Below, piece by piece: positions 7,562 to 16,677 of a DNA stretch of 24,282 nucleotides. Source of the DNA: an uncultured Clostridia bacterium (GTDB lineage: Bacteria > Bacillota > Clostridia > Christensenellales > UBA1242); the NCBI GenBank assembly GCA_937874195.1, contig CALNBM010000061.1:1-24282 (forward strand), written 5' to 3'. The notes beneath the pieces were generated by a model. It had not been told where the DNA came from. It worked only from the letters and a program-made list of their open reading frames with translations, and searched no databases. Position 1 is the first letter of the stretch; every line of letters starts with the position of its first letter. The position numbers and the translations under genes are program-made.

Positions 7562-7822
7562 ATGGCGACCTTTTTAAATATTACAGGTTTTCTTGAAAAA
7601 TTCTGGGCGGAGTTTGTAAAAAATTTTTCGTCACCTTGGATATGGTATGCGCTGGCGTTTGCTGTTGTGGGTATTGCCCTTTTAATTTTAGCAAAACGCA
7701 TCGCAAGGTTAATTAAGCAAAAAAATAATATTGATAAAAATGACGGTGCGTATGTAACCTTTATGGTCGTCGCGTTTCTTTTTATTATGGCATCAATAAT
7801 ATTATTTGTTGTAATGTGGTAA
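7562..7822 (+). CDS. Small membrane protein, two predicted transmembrane helices
   Basis: 86 residues from the ATG at 7562, chosen because GGAGA (7552-7556) sits 5-6 bases upstream. An in-frame ATG at 7550 would overlap that site. The protein has an N-terminal amphipathic stretch, a first hydrophobic helix (about 27-44, WYALAFAVVGIALLILA), a basic loop (KRIARLIKQKNNIDKND) and a second helix running to the C-terminus. No recognised family. Because the loop is strongly positive, it is probably cytoplasmic, with both ends outside. It has its own promoter and stands alone between znuA (divergent) and valS. A frame on the opposite strand covers the same bases but has no start signals. Function unknown. 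Confidence 0.7.
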   Translation: MATFLNITGFLEKFWAEFVKNFSSPWIWYALAFAVVGIALLILAKRIARLIKQKNNIDKNDGAYVTFMVVAFLFIMASIILFVVMW

Positions 7823-8280
7823 AAAATAAGCAACTTAAATATTATAAAACAAGTGATAAGATTAAACTAATTCTGTTTTAATTGAAACTGGCGAAAATTA
7901 TCGAACATTATCGAAAATAAAAATATTGGAAAAAATTATGCAATATGTAAACATTGGTGATGATTTTTTTAAATATGGTTTATTACCGTTTTAGTCACAA
8001 AAACTTTCAAAATCTAGCAAAAGCAGTTTTAATTGAAAACATGTGTAAATTAATTGTTTTCGCTTTTATATATAAGAAAAGAGTCCCATTTTAAAAAATA
8101 ATTCACACAAAAAAAATATCAAAATCTAGTAAAATTGTTTTGTTTGTCACCAGAAAAAAACATGTGAAAACTATATTAAAAATCAAAAGTTAAATCTTTC
8201 CACTATTACAAAAAAACAATTACCTAAAATATGAAAAATAAATATAAGAAAATTAATCGCATAAAGGAAAACACAAACCT
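7823..8280. repeat. Intergenic region before valS with diverged internal repeats
   Basis: About 450 bases with no ORF. TCAAAATCTAG followed 18-27 bases later by AAAACATGTG occurs twice (8007-8045 and 8119-8166). A related GTTTTAATTGAAA occurs near 7875 and at 8026-8038. There is no T-box signature (no GGTGGnACCGCG-like element) despite the downstream tRNA synthetases. No convincing valS promoter was found. Confidence 0.45.
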
Positions 8281-10866
8281 ATGGAAAAGAGTTATCAACC
8301 GCTCAAGTTTGAGCAGAATATATATGAAGAGTGGATGAAAAAAAAGTATTTTAAAGCGGAAGTAAATAAAAACAAAACGCCTTTTACTATTATTATGCCA
8401 CCGCCTAATATCACCAGTAAGTTACACATGGGACATGCTTTTCAACAAACCATTTCCGATGTTATCATAAGGCGTAAAAGAATGCAAGGCTATGAGGCTT
8501 TATGGCTTCCGGGAACTGACCACGCAGCAATTGCAACAGAAGTAAAAGTGGTGGAAAAGTTGCGTGAAGAGGGAAAGACAAAAGAAGGCGTTGGTAGAGT
8601 TGAGTTTGCCAAACACATTGAAAATTGGTATACAAAATATAAAGGCGTGATAATTGAACAATATAAACGCATGGGTTATTCTTGTGACTGGAATCGGTTA
8701 GCGTTCACCATGGACGAAGGTAATTCAAACGCAGTAAATTATGTTTTTGTATCTCTTTACAAAAAAGGATATATTTATAAAGGCGATAGAATTGTTAACT
8801 GGTGTCCTGTTTGCAAAACTTCTATTTCTGACGCAGAAGTGGATTTTAGAGAAAGTCATTCACATTTGTGGCACATTCGCTATAAAATTAAAGAGACTGG
8901 CGAATATGTTACATTTGCAACCACAAGACCGGAAACTTTATTAGGAGACACTGCTGTTGCAGTTCATCCAAAAGATAAAAGATATTCTCATTTGCTTGGG
9001 AAACATGCTGTTGTTCCTTTTGTGAACCGATTAATTCCAATTATTGCAGATGAATATGTTGATAAGAATTTTGGAACAGGTGTGGTTAAAATAACACCTG
9101 CGCATGATGCTAACGACTTTGAGGTGGGTGAACGCCATAACTTAGAAAGTATTAATATTATGAATAAAGATGCTACCATAAACGAAAACGGTGGTAAGTT
9201 CGTTGGATTAGACAGATATGAGGCAAGAAAACAAATTTTAATCGAGTTAAGTGATGACTTGGTTAAAACTGAAAAATATGAAAATTCCGTGGGACACTGT
9301 GATAGATGCGGGGCTGTTATTGAGCCACTACTTTCAAAACAATGGTTTGTTAAAATGAGTGAACTGGCAAAGCCTGCTATTGTAGCGGTGGAAAATGATA
9401 GTGTTCACTTTATGAAAGAGCGCCATAAAAAAATTTATTTACACTGGATGAAAAATATCCGTGATTGGTGTATTTCACGCCAACTTTGGAGCGGACACCG
9501 TATACCTATTTATACATGTGCCGATTGTGGTGAAGTTATTGTTGAATATGATAAACCGAAAAAATGCGGTTGCGGTAGTGATAAACTTGTTCAAGAATTA
9601 GACACACTAGACACTTGGTTTAGCTCCGCTCTTTGGGCAATGTCCACTCTTGGATTTCCTAATCAAACAGAAGATTTAAAATATTTTTATCCAACAAATG
9701 TGATGGTAACTGCACAGGAAATCATTCAATTATGGGTGGCGCGCATGATTTTTATGGGATTAGAATTCATGCAAGAAATTCCTTTTAAGCAAGTACTGAT
9801 AAATGGAACTGTTAAAGATGAGTTAGGCCGAAAAATGAGTAAGTCCCTAGGTAACGGCATAGACCCTATTGATTTGATTGATAAATATGGTGTTGACACT
9901 CTTAGATTTTCACTGTTAAACGGTATCGCCATTGATACGGATTTCAGGTTTAGTGAAAAAAAAGTGGAGATTAATCGAAATTTTTTAAATAAAATTTGGA
10001 ACGCAAGTTATTTTGTTTTAAGTAAACTAAAAGGTGAGAAAATAAAACAAATTGATAAAGTGGAATTATCTATTAGTGATAAATGGATAATTTCAAAACT
10101 AAATAACTTAGTTAAAAGTGTTAATGAAAAATTTGATAATTATGAAATTGGAATGGTTGCAAGTGATTTATATGACTTTTTTTGGAATGTTTTTTGCGAT
10201 TGGTATTTGGAAATTTCTAAGATAACAATAATTAAAAACAAACCTGCAACGCTTACAACACTTAATTATGTTCTTGAAACATTATTAAAACTTCTTCATC
10301 CTTTTATACCGTTTATAACCGAGGAAATCTATTTAAATTTGCCATCACATGATGAGTCAATTATGATTTCCAGTTTTTCTCAGTATAACCAAAATCTTAA
10401 TTTTGAAAGTGAAGAAGAGCAATTTGAAAAGGTTTTAACTACAATAAAAATGATTAGAAATACTCGTGCAGAATTAAAGGTGGCGGAGAATGTTAAAACA
10501 AAACTTTATGTTCTTCCGCTTGTGGAAAATATTAATCAATATTTAAAAATAATAGAAAAATTATCTAATAGTAAAGAATTGGAAATTATAAAAGATGAAG
10601 GGGATGCTAAAAACTGCACTGTTGTGGTGAGCGAACTTATGAAGGCTTTTATAAAAATAGAAGTGGATAAAGTTAAAGAACGCGAGCGATTAAACGAAGA
10701 GTTGAATAAAATTGAAAACGAAATAGCGCGTTCAAACGGACTATTAAATAACGAAGGATTTGTAAGTAAAGCTCCGCAAAAACTCATAGACAATGAAAAT
10801 GAAAAATTAAAAAAATTCAATCTTTTAAAAGAAAATATTTTGCAAGAAATCGAAAGGTTGATATAG
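8281..10866 (+). CDS. valS: Valyl-tRNA synthetase
   Basis: 861 residues, typical for the enzyme that charges tRNA-Val in the cytoplasm. It is class I, with the HIGH element as HMGH (49-52, in PPPNITSKLHMGH), GTDHAAIAT near 79, editing (CP1) domain TTRPETLLGDTAVAVHP near 214-230, two Cys-rich zinc-binding segments (GHCDRCGAV, and CADCGEV...CGCGSDK), and KMSKSLGNG (518-526). The C-terminal 65 residues are a charged coiled coil, as usual in ValRS. AAAGGA lies about 11 bases before the ATG. The stop is 12 bases before gltX, so the two form an operon. Confidence 0.96.
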   Translation: MEKSYQPLKFEQNIYEEWMKKKYFKAEVNKNKTPFTIIMPPPNITSKLHMGHAFQQTISDVIIRRKRMQGYEALWLPGTDHAAIATEVKVVEKLREEGKTKEGVGRVEFAKHIENWYTKYKGVIIEQYKRMGYSCDWNRLAFTMDEGNSNAVNYVFVSLYKKGYIYKGDRIVNWCPVCKTSISDAEVDFRESHSHLWHIRYKIKETGEYVTFATTRPETLLGDTAVAVHPKDKRYSHLLGKHAVVPFVNRLIPIIADEYVDKNFGTGVVKITPAHDANDFEVGERHNLESINIMNKDATINENGGKFVGLDRYEARKQILIELSDDLVKTEKYENSVGHCDRCGAVIEPLLSKQWFVKMSELAKPAIVAVENDSVHFMKERHKKIYLHWMKNIRDWCISRQLWSGHRIPIYTCADCGEVIVEYDKPKKCGCGSDKLVQELDTLDTWFSSALWAMSTLGFPNQTEDLKYFYPTNVMVTAQEIIQLWVARMIFMGLEFMQEIPFKQVLINGTVKDELGRKMSKSLGNGIDPIDLIDKYGVDTLRFSLLNGIAIDTDFRFSEKKVEINRNFLNKIWNASYFVLSKLKGEKIKQIDKVELSISDKWIISKLNNLVKSVNEKFDNYEIGMVASDLYDFFWNVFCDWYLEISKITIIKNKPATLTTLNYVLETLLKLLHPFIPFITEEIYLNLPSHDESIMISSFSQYNQNLNFESEEEQFEKVLTTIKMIRNTRAELKVAENVKTKLYVLPLVENINQYLKIIEKLSNSKELEIIKDEGDAKNCTVVVSELMKAFIKIEVDKVKERERLNEELNKIENEIARSNGLLNNEGFVSKAPQKLIDNENEKLKKFNLLKENILQEIERLI

Positions 10867-10878
10867 CACGGGGGAACA

Positions 10879-12531
10879 ATGGATTATAAAAAATTAGCAG
10901 ATATGTTATTTCCTAATATTAAAAAAAGCGTGGACGACTACGAAAAAATCTATCCAAAGAGAAAACTTTCCGCGGGTGCAGAAGTAACACGGTTTGCACC
11001 AAGCCCAACGGGATATCTTCATATTGGACACTTTTTAGGTGCATTGATAGATTACGAAATTGCGCGTGTTTCGGGTGGTGTTTTTATCTATCGATTGGAA
11101 GACACCGACGGCAAGCGGGAAGTTGAAGGTGCAGGGCTAGTTGCAGTAAGTGTTTTAAACAGTTATGGTATAACCTTCAATGAAGGATTGTCCGCAAAAG
11201 GTAAGCAATTTGGCGACTATGGACCATATATTCAAAGTGAACGCAAAGAAATTTATCAAACCTATGCTAAGCATTTGGTGGCGGAGGGCAAAGCTTTTCC
11301 TTGTTTTTGCGAAAAAGCGGAAAATAAAGAAGATGTGCTAGATAGACGAGAACAACAATTACAGGAAAGCAGTACGCTTATTAATCACGATATTTGCAGA
11401 AATTTGGACATAAGAGAAATTGAAGAGCATTTAAAAAATAAAAAGCAATTTGCAATTAGACTTAAATCTAATGGCAATGTGGAAAATAAAATAAAAATAT
11501 ATGACGAAATAAAAGGCGAGCGAGAATTTTCTGAAAACTCCAAAGATGCCGTTTTGCTTAAAAGCAATGGTATTCCTCCTTATGCTTTTGCTCATGCAGT
11601 AGATGACCATTTAATGAGAACAACACTAGTGATTAGGGGGGAAGAATGGTTTCCGTCACTTCCGCTACACTTGGAAATTTTTGATGCACTTAATCATCCG
11701 CGCGTGCGATATGCCCACACGCCTCTTATTTGTAAGATTGCGGAAAATGGTAATAAAAGAAAACTTAGCAAGCGTTTTGATGCCGAAGCAGATATGCGTT
11801 ATTTTGAAAAGGAAGGTTATCCAAAACAAGCAGTGTTAGAATATTTACTTACGCTTGCCAACACAAATTTTGAAGAATGGCGAAAAGAAAACGAAAATGA
11901 AGATGTAAAAGCGTTTATTTTCTCGGTTGCAAAAATAAATAATTCTAACCCAATGTTTGATATGGCAAAACTTAATGATATATCTAAAAATATAATCGCA
12001 AAGTTGGAAGCAGAAGTTGTTTATGATGAAGTATTAAACTGGGCAAAAGAGAATAATAATGAATTATTTTTAATACTAAAAAACAATAAGCAAAAGGCAA
12101 TCGAAACTTTTAGCATAGACAGATATATTAATAATCCTAGAAAGGATATTTCAAAATGGCATGATATTGAAAGTTTGTTTAATTATATATTTATGCCTTA
12201 CGAAAAAGTTAGTATAGACAAAGATGAAATTGAAAGGTTTGACACAAATCTAATAAAAGCAGTTATGCTAGATTATGCATCCGCGTTTGATGAAAAGTGG
12301 GAAAAACCTCAGTGGTTTGATATGGGTAAAAAACTAGCTGAAAAACACAACTTTTGCTTAGATAATAAAATCTATAAAGCAACCCCACATTTATTTAATG
12401 GGAAACTCGCAGACTTTTTTGCAATAGTTCGAGTTGTTTTGACGGGAAGAAATAACTCGCCAGATCTTTATTCTATTTGTAAAATTTTAGGGAAAGCAGA
12501 AATAATAAACAGAGCCAATAATTTTAAATAA
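10879..12531 (+). CDS. gltX: Glutamyl-tRNA synthetase
   Basis: 550 residues, longer than the usual 470-490. Class I signatures: HIGH (48-51, in RFAPSPTGYLHIGH), a YRLEDTDGKRE segment, PCFCEKAE near 137, and KLSKR (295-299) as the KMSKS equivalent. The C-terminal 250 residues would be the anticodon-binding part and are poorly conserved by eye. It charges tRNA-Glu; no GlnRS is in the window, so whether it also charges tRNA-Gln cannot be told. A GGGGGAA site precedes the ATG by a few bases, right after valS. The extra length suggests the longer GltX form seen in some Clostridia. Confidence 0.93.
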   Translation: MDYKKLADMLFPNIKKSVDDYEKIYPKRKLSAGAEVTRFAPSPTGYLHIGHFLGALIDYEIARVSGGVFIYRLEDTDGKREVEGAGLVAVSVLNSYGITFNEGLSAKGKQFGDYGPYIQSERKEIYQTYAKHLVAEGKAFPCFCEKAENKEDVLDRREQQLQESSTLINHDICRNLDIREIEEHLKNKKQFAIRLKSNGNVENKIKIYDEIKGEREFSENSKDAVLLKSNGIPPYAFAHAVDDHLMRTTLVIRGEEWFPSLPLHLEIFDALNHPRVRYAHTPLICKIAENGNKRKLSKRFDAEADMRYFEKEGYPKQAVLEYLLTLANTNFEEWRKENENEDVKAFIFSVAKINNSNPMFDMAKLNDISKNIIAKLEAEVVYDEVLNWAKENNNELFLILKNNKQKAIETFSIDRYINNPRKDISKWHDIESLFNYIFMPYEKVSIDKDEIERFDTNLIKAVMLDYASAFDEKWEKPQWFDMGKKLAEKHNFCLDNKIYKATPHLFNGKLADFFAIVRVVLTGRNNSPDLYSICKILGKAEIINRANNFK

Positions 12532-12670
12532 AAATTAAAAACACATTAATTTTAAGTGGTAATTTTTTTAAAGCCACAAAAGACTTTAAGCGAAAAGACG
12601 AAAATCCTTATTAGTTAAGTTAAATGAAGAAAAATTGATTAAATAGTAATTTGCAAATTAATATTAAAGT

Positions 12671-12768
12671 TCATGCAAGAAAAAAATAATGCATATGTAA
12701 TTTTTATAAACAATGGAGTTTTATAAAACAAAAAATCAATTTGTGCCAAAGCGCAAGTTGATTTTTAT
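12671..12768 (+). ncRNA. Candidate small transcript with a 17-codon ORF
   Basis: A promoter-like TTGATT (12635-12640), 18-nt spacer and TAATAT (12659-12664) predicts a start near 12671. An ATG at 12673 opens a 17-codon frame (MQEKNNAYVIFINNGVL, stop 12724-12726), immediately followed by the strong terminator at 12731-12766. It would be a leaderless micro-gene or a plain small RNA of about 100 nt. A frame this short may be chance. Confidence 0.3.
12731..12766 (+). terminator. Strong intrinsic terminator
   Basis: A 16-bp stem: AAAAATCAATTTGTGC (12731-12746) with GCGCAAGTTGATTTTT (12751-12766), loop CAAA, two G-U pairs, and a T-rich tail. It could stop transcription from gltX, 200 bases upstream, or end the candidate small transcript. 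Confidence 0.85.
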
Positions 12769-13041
12769 TTTATATAGTGCAAAATGCTCACCATATGCAC
12801 GGGTTAATTAATCTTATGAATTATTATTTAGTGATGACACGTTGATATATGAAAAAATTTAATTTTATCTAGTTGATTTAAACAAAATTCATATTGTTTA
12901 GAGGAAACAATAATGTACAAACTTTAATAAAAATCTCTAAGTTTAATATAAAAAATTTACTCAATTTTTTTGCAGGTTTTAGCGTATACCCGCCTTTTAC
13001 CACAAGAAATTAAAAAATATTTAAAAAACATACGCCCTTAA

Positions 13042-13061
13042 AGTAGAACTAAAGTTCTACT
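13042..13061. promoter_or_regulatory. 20-bp palindrome upstream of recD2
   Basis: AGTAGAACT (13042-13050) and AGTTCTACT (13053-13061) are exact inverted repeats separated by AA, 17 bases before the recD2 -35 box. It could be a binding site for a dimeric regulator or a small hairpin. It is not a LexA box of either the Bacillus or E. coli type. Confidence 0.45.
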
Positions 13062-13078
13062 AAACACATTAAAACAGT

Positions 13079-13106
13079 TTGATAATATAATAAATTTTGA
13101 TATTAT
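13079..13106 (+). promoter_or_regulatory. recD2 promoter, probably leaderless
   Basis: TTGATA (13079-13084), 16-nt spacer, TATTAT (13101-13106). The predicted transcription start falls at or beside the ATG at 13113. No Shine-Dalgarno is present. Confidence 0.55.
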
Positions 13107-13112
13107 TAAATT

Positions 13113-15320
13113 ATGACATTAAACGGATTAGTTGAAGAAATAATATATAGAAACGAGGAGAACGGTTACACAGTTCTTCTTTTAAATGTGAATGGCGAAA
13201 TGGTTTCTGCGGTTGGGAAATTCCCACCCGTGAGCGAAGGCGAGAATGTGGAAGTTTCGGGAAATTATGTAACGCACATAAAATATGGTGAACAGTTTTC
13301 TGTTTCGCAAGCACGCATAACTGCACCTAACACAGAAGAAGGCATAGTAAGATATTTGGCAAGCGGGCTTATTAAAGGTGTAGGACCGGTTACTGCTAAT
13401 AACATAGTTTCTCATTTTAAAGAAATAACATTGGACATTATTGAGTTCAATCCATCAAGACTGGCAGAAGTAAAAGGAATAAGTGAAAAAAAAGCGCTAG
13501 AAATCGGTGAGTCTTTTAGTGAAATTAAAAAAATGCAAAACGCCATAATTTTTTTACAAAACTATAATGTTACAATAAATATGTCAATAAAAATATATAA
13601 TTTTTATAAAGATAAAACCGAAATTGTTTTAAAAAGTAATCCATATAAATTGGTGGAAGATGTGGAAGGAATCGGCTTTTTTACTGCCGATAAAATTGCA
13701 CAAAATATGGGCATTGACCCCGAAAGCGATTTTAGATTGCGTGCAAGTATTCTTCATGTTTTAAAAGAAAATAGTGATAAGTCGGGCAACACTTATCTAT
13801 TTCAAAACACATTACTTGATGAAATAGTAAATTTACTCCGCATTAACCACGAGCATTTAAGCGAACGAGTGGAGAATATCTTAAACAAACTTGTTATCGA
13901 TAGTTATGTTAAAGTTTTTGAAAAAGCGGAAGAAAAAGTGGTTATGTTAACAAAGTTTTATAATATTGAAAAGCATGTGGCAACCACTTTAAAACTATTA
14001 GACTATGATGTTTCCACTAATTTAACAATCGTAAAAGATATTGAAAATTTTGAAACCATAAACAATCTAACCATGCACAGCAGACAAAAGGATGCAGTAA
14101 ACGTTGCTGTGAATAATGGAGTTAGTATAATTACAGGCGGACCAGGAACAGGAAAAACCACTATAATTAAATGTATTTTAGAAGTGTTTAAAAACTTAAA
14201 TAAACGAGTGCAATTAATGGCGCCAACAGGAAGAGCAGCAAAAAGGCTTAGTGAAAGCACCAACCAAGAAGCACTAACTATTCATCGAGCACTAGAAGTA
14301 AGTTTTTCGGATATGAACATGTTTTTTTATAATCACTTAAATAAACTTCCTTATGATGTTATTATTGTTGACGAAGTGAGCATGGTGGATGTCCAATTAA
14401 TGTATTATTTAATAAGAGCAATTAGGCGTGGCGCACACCTTGTGTTAGTGGGTGACAAAGATCAACTCGCAAGTGTGGGCGCAGGAAATGTTTTAGCGGA
14501 CATATTAAAAAGTAATATTTTTGAAAGTGTTTGCTTAACTGAAATTTATCGCCAAGATAAAAATAGTTTAATAATTGCAAATGCACATAGTGTTAATGGT
14601 GGAAAGATGCCAGTTTTTGACAATAAGAGCAATGATTTCTTTTTTTACGAAACAAATGATAATGAAACAATATTAAAAAATATTATTGGTTTGTCTACTT
14701 TTAGAATTCCAAACTTTTTGAAATGTGATTCTAAACAAGTTCAAGTGTTGGCACCAATGAAGGCAGGTGTATGTGGAATTGATAATATTAATAAACAACT
14801 GCAACACAGTTTAAACCCTCCATCACTAAAAAAAGCGGAAGTTGTTATTAGTGATAAACTTTTGTTTAGAGAGGGCGACCGTATTATGCAGATTTCCAAT
14901 AACTATGAGCGAGTTTTGGTAAAAAACGGTATGGAAACCAGCGGTGTTTTTAATGGCGACATAGGTGTTATTGATAGTATTAATATGCAAACAGGAGAAG
15001 TGGGCGTGCTATTTGAAGACGGCAGAATTTCTAATTATTTAAAGGGTGATTTAGGTGAAATTGTATTGAGCTATGCTATAACTATTCATAAAAGTCAAGG
15101 TAGCGAATTTGATGCAGTTATCATTCCATTAGTTGGCGGACCTCCAATGTTACTCACAAGAAACTTATTATACACCGCTATAACACGGGCAAAAAAAATG
15201 GTGGTATTAGTAGGGAGCAGTGCAGTTATTAGGCGCATGGTAAAAAACAATTTCACACAAGTTAGATATACTATGCTGGAAGAATTCTTAAAAGAAAACT
15301 TGCAATTAATAGGCGATTAA
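13113..15320 (+). CDS. recD2: RecD2-type ATP-dependent DNA helicase
   Basis: 735 residues, the usual length for RecD2, the stand-alone 5'-3' superfamily 1B helicase of bacteria that lack RecBC. The N-terminal OB-like domain is about 1-75, followed by helix-hairpin-helix segments (KGVGPVTANNI, 88-98; VEGIGFFTADKI, 184-195). The motor domain carries Walker A GGPGTGKT (342-349), Walker B VIIVDEVSM (416-424) and VGDKDQLASVGAGN (446-459). It closes with LSYAITIHKSQGSEFD and LLYTAITRAKK near the C-terminus. It acts in repair and in handling stalled forks. It has its own promoter and appears monocistronic, though comF follows on the same strand after 380 bases, an order also common in other Bacillota. 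Confidence 0.95.
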   Translation: MTLNGLVEEIIYRNEENGYTVLLLNVNGEMVSAVGKFPPVSEGENVEVSGNYVTHIKYGEQFSVSQARITAPNTEEGIVRYLASGLIKGVGPVTANNIVSHFKEITLDIIEFNPSRLAEVKGISEKKALEIGESFSEIKKMQNAIIFLQNYNVTINMSIKIYNFYKDKTEIVLKSNPYKLVEDVEGIGFFTADKIAQNMGIDPESDFRLRASILHVLKENSDKSGNTYLFQNTLLDEIVNLLRINHEHLSERVENILNKLVIDSYVKVFEKAEEKVVMLTKFYNIEKHVATTLKLLDYDVSTNLTIVKDIENFETINNLTMHSRQKDAVNVAVNNGVSIITGGPGTGKTTIIKCILEVFKNLNKRVQLMAPTGRAAKRLSESTNQEALTIHRALEVSFSDMNMFFYNHLNKLPYDVIIVDEVSMVDVQLMYYLIRAIRRGAHLVLVGDKDQLASVGAGNVLADILKSNIFESVCLTEIYRQDKNSLIIANAHSVNGGKMPVFDNKSNDFFFYETNDNETILKNIIGLSTFRIPNFLKCDSKQVQVLAPMKAGVCGIDNINKQLQHSLNPPSLKKAEVVISDKLLFREGDRIMQISNNYERVLVKNGMETSGVFNGDIGVIDSINMQTGEVGVLFEDGRISNYLKGDLGEIVLSYAITIHKSQGSEFDAVIIPLVGGPPMLLTRNLLYTAITRAKKMVVLVGSSAVIRRMVKNNFTQVRYTMLEEFLKENLQLIGD

Positions 15321-15328
15321 GCAATAAA

Positions 15329-15454
15329 TTAGTAACCAGAAACTTAAAAAAAGTTTCAATACTAATAGCTAATAATTTGAAAATAATTAGCAATTTAAAT
15401 ATTTCCTATTAAACAAAATATAATATAAAAAATTGTTTTTATATTATTGTTTAA
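15329..15454. repeat. Three consecutive AT-rich hairpins after recD2
   Basis: Hairpin 1: TTAGTA and GAAACTT with AAGTTTC and TACTAA (15329-15365). Hairpin 2: GCTAAT with ATTAGC (15368-15391). Hairpin 3: TTAAACAA plus TAATATAAAAA (15409-15416, 15421-15431) with TTTTTATATTA plus TTGTTTAA (15436-15454), 19 pairs with one 4-nt bulge. The first two may end recD2 transcription. The third has no G-C-rich part and no T-tract outside its own arm. Confidence 0.5.
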
Positions 15455-15641
15455 AGAAAATTATTTGTATATCATATACTTTTTAACAATCATTTTTGTA
15501 ATATCATAACTATTATTATTTAATTTATGAATAAACTAAATAAAATTTTGCAATAGTTTATGCTAAGAAAAAATTTGTAGTTCATGCAAGAAATTTAATT
15601 TCTATATTTGACTTTTTTAAAATATTTATCTTTTTTTATAA

Positions 15642-15650
15642 TGCTAAAAT
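15642..15650 (+). promoter_or_regulatory. Probable comF promoter (extended -10)
   Basis: TGCTAAAAT is a good extended -10. TTGACT lies upstream at 15608-15613, but too far (31 nt) to be its -35. An overlapping TATAAT (15637-15642) is another choice. Either gives a leader of about 45-55 nt before the comF ATG. Confidence 0.4.
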
Positions 15651-15702
15651 TATTCATATAAAACGATTTAAAATATTTAATTAAACAAAGGATAAAAGTG
15701 AA

Positions 15703-16413
15703 ATGGATTTTTGGAATTTATTATTTCCTGAAAACATTAAGTGCATAATATGCAATGATGAATTGCCGTGTGATAACGATTTTTGTTTGTGTGAAGATTG
15801 CGTTAAACATCTTCCTTTTATGCCTAGTGATAATATTTGTCTTAAATGCGGAGCACCTACAAAAAGTGGTAATTACTGCTTGCATTGTAAACAAGCGGGC
15901 AGGCATTTTGAAAAACATAGAAGTGTGTTTGCATACAGTGGTGAAATAATAAACACTATTCAAAATTTTAAATATTCCAACGCAAAATATCTCGCACCGT
16001 ATCTTGGAAATTTGCTTGTGGATAAATTTAAAAAAGAAGGCTGGGTGGTGGATATGGTGATTCCCGTTCCACTCCACGAGATGCGAGAAAAAGAAAGAGG
16101 TTATAATCAATCACTAATGCTATCCCGTCAGTTTGAAAAAATAGCTCTCGAAATAAATACAACCGCACTTGTTCGTACTAAATATTTAACCCAACAAGCA
16201 ATTTTAACGGGGAAAGAACGACTTACCAATCTTAAACAATCTTTTAAAGTTGTAAATAAAAAAGAAATCAAAGGGAAAACAATTCTTTTAATAGACGATA
16301 TTTTTACAACCGGTAACACTATTAATGCTTGTGCAAGTACATTACGAAAAGGTGGTGCAAAGGAAGTTTATGCGTTAACGATTTGTAAAACTTTGCTTGA
16401 TGAACTTATTTAA
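15703..16413 (+). CDS. comF: ComF family protein (phosphoribosyltransferase fold)
   Basis: 236 residues. The N-terminal part has four Cys pairs that build zinc-ribbon knuckles: Cys14/17, Cys30/33, Cys46/49 and Cys59/62. The C-terminal phosphoribosyltransferase fold has VIPVPLH (119-125), RGYNQS (132-137) and the PRPP-binding loop LLIDDIFTTGNT (195-206). In competent bacteria ComF is needed for DNA uptake or processing of incoming strands (B. subtilis ComFC, Haemophilus ComF); many non-competent species keep it. No comFA or comE genes are in the window. AAAGGA lies 10 bases before the ATG. Confidence 0.93.
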   Translation: MDFWNLLFPENIKCIICNDELPCDNDFCLCEDCVKHLPFMPSDNICLKCGAPTKSGNYCLHCKQAGRHFEKHRSVFAYSGEIINTIQNFKYSNAKYLAPYLGNLLVDKFKKEGWVVDMVIPVPLHEMREKERGYNQSLMLSRQFEKIALEINTTALVRTKYLTQQAILTGKERLTNLKQSFKVVNKKEIKGKTILLIDDIFTTGNTINACASTLRKGGAKEVYALTICKTLLDELI

Positions 16414-16647
16414 TTAAGTTTGATAATAAAAATTTTTAATAACTTACTTTAAGAAGTAAAAACTTTTGTGGCTATTTTGATGCTAAAATTATGAGAAACA
16501 CTAATTTTAATTATCAAATTTATTGTTTATAATATATTTTACTTAATTTTAATTTGAATTATTATTGCTTGCGGTAAAAAAATAATACGGAATTATTGTG
16601 GCAATATTTTTTGATGCTAGTATAATAACCTTGTAAAATAAGCAAAT

Positions 16648-16677
16648 AAAAACGCCACAAAAATTTGTGGCGTTTTT
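16648..16677. terminator. Strong bidirectional intrinsic terminator
   Basis: AAAAACGCCACAAA (16648-16661) and TTTGTGGCGTTTTT (16664-16677) are exact inverted repeats of 14 bases, with A and T tracts on opposite sides, so it can work on both strands. It is 235 bases from comF and 290 from sbcC, so it could serve both convergent transcripts or a small RNA starting near 16496 or 16633. Confidence 0.85.

Larger units (their letters stand above)
12532..13112. other. Intergenic region between gltX and recD2
   Basis: 580 bases with no long ORF. It contains a possible small transcription unit (12635-12768) ending in a clear terminator, then AT-rich DNA with GAGGAAACAATAATG near 12901 but no lasting frame, a 20-bp palindrome (13042-13061) and the recD2 promoter. 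Confidence 0.55.

Noticed and set aside
7540..7833. 97-codon frame on the minus strand opposite the small membrane protein
   Set aside because: It has no ribosome site or promoter, and it is an antisense shadow. The plus strand has GGAGA at the right distance and an extended -10 box.
8221..8280. T-box or other riboswitch before valS
   Set aside because: No T-box antiterminator sequence or specifier stem could be found by eye.
12668..15593. Shared 15-mer AGTTCATGCAAGAAA at 12668-12682 and 15579-15593
   Set aside because: In DNA this AT-rich, one shared 15-mer in 24 kb is expected by chance, and the flanks do not align.
15721..16110. 129-codon minus-strand frame over comF
   Set aside because: Antisense shadow of a gene with clear ComF motifs.
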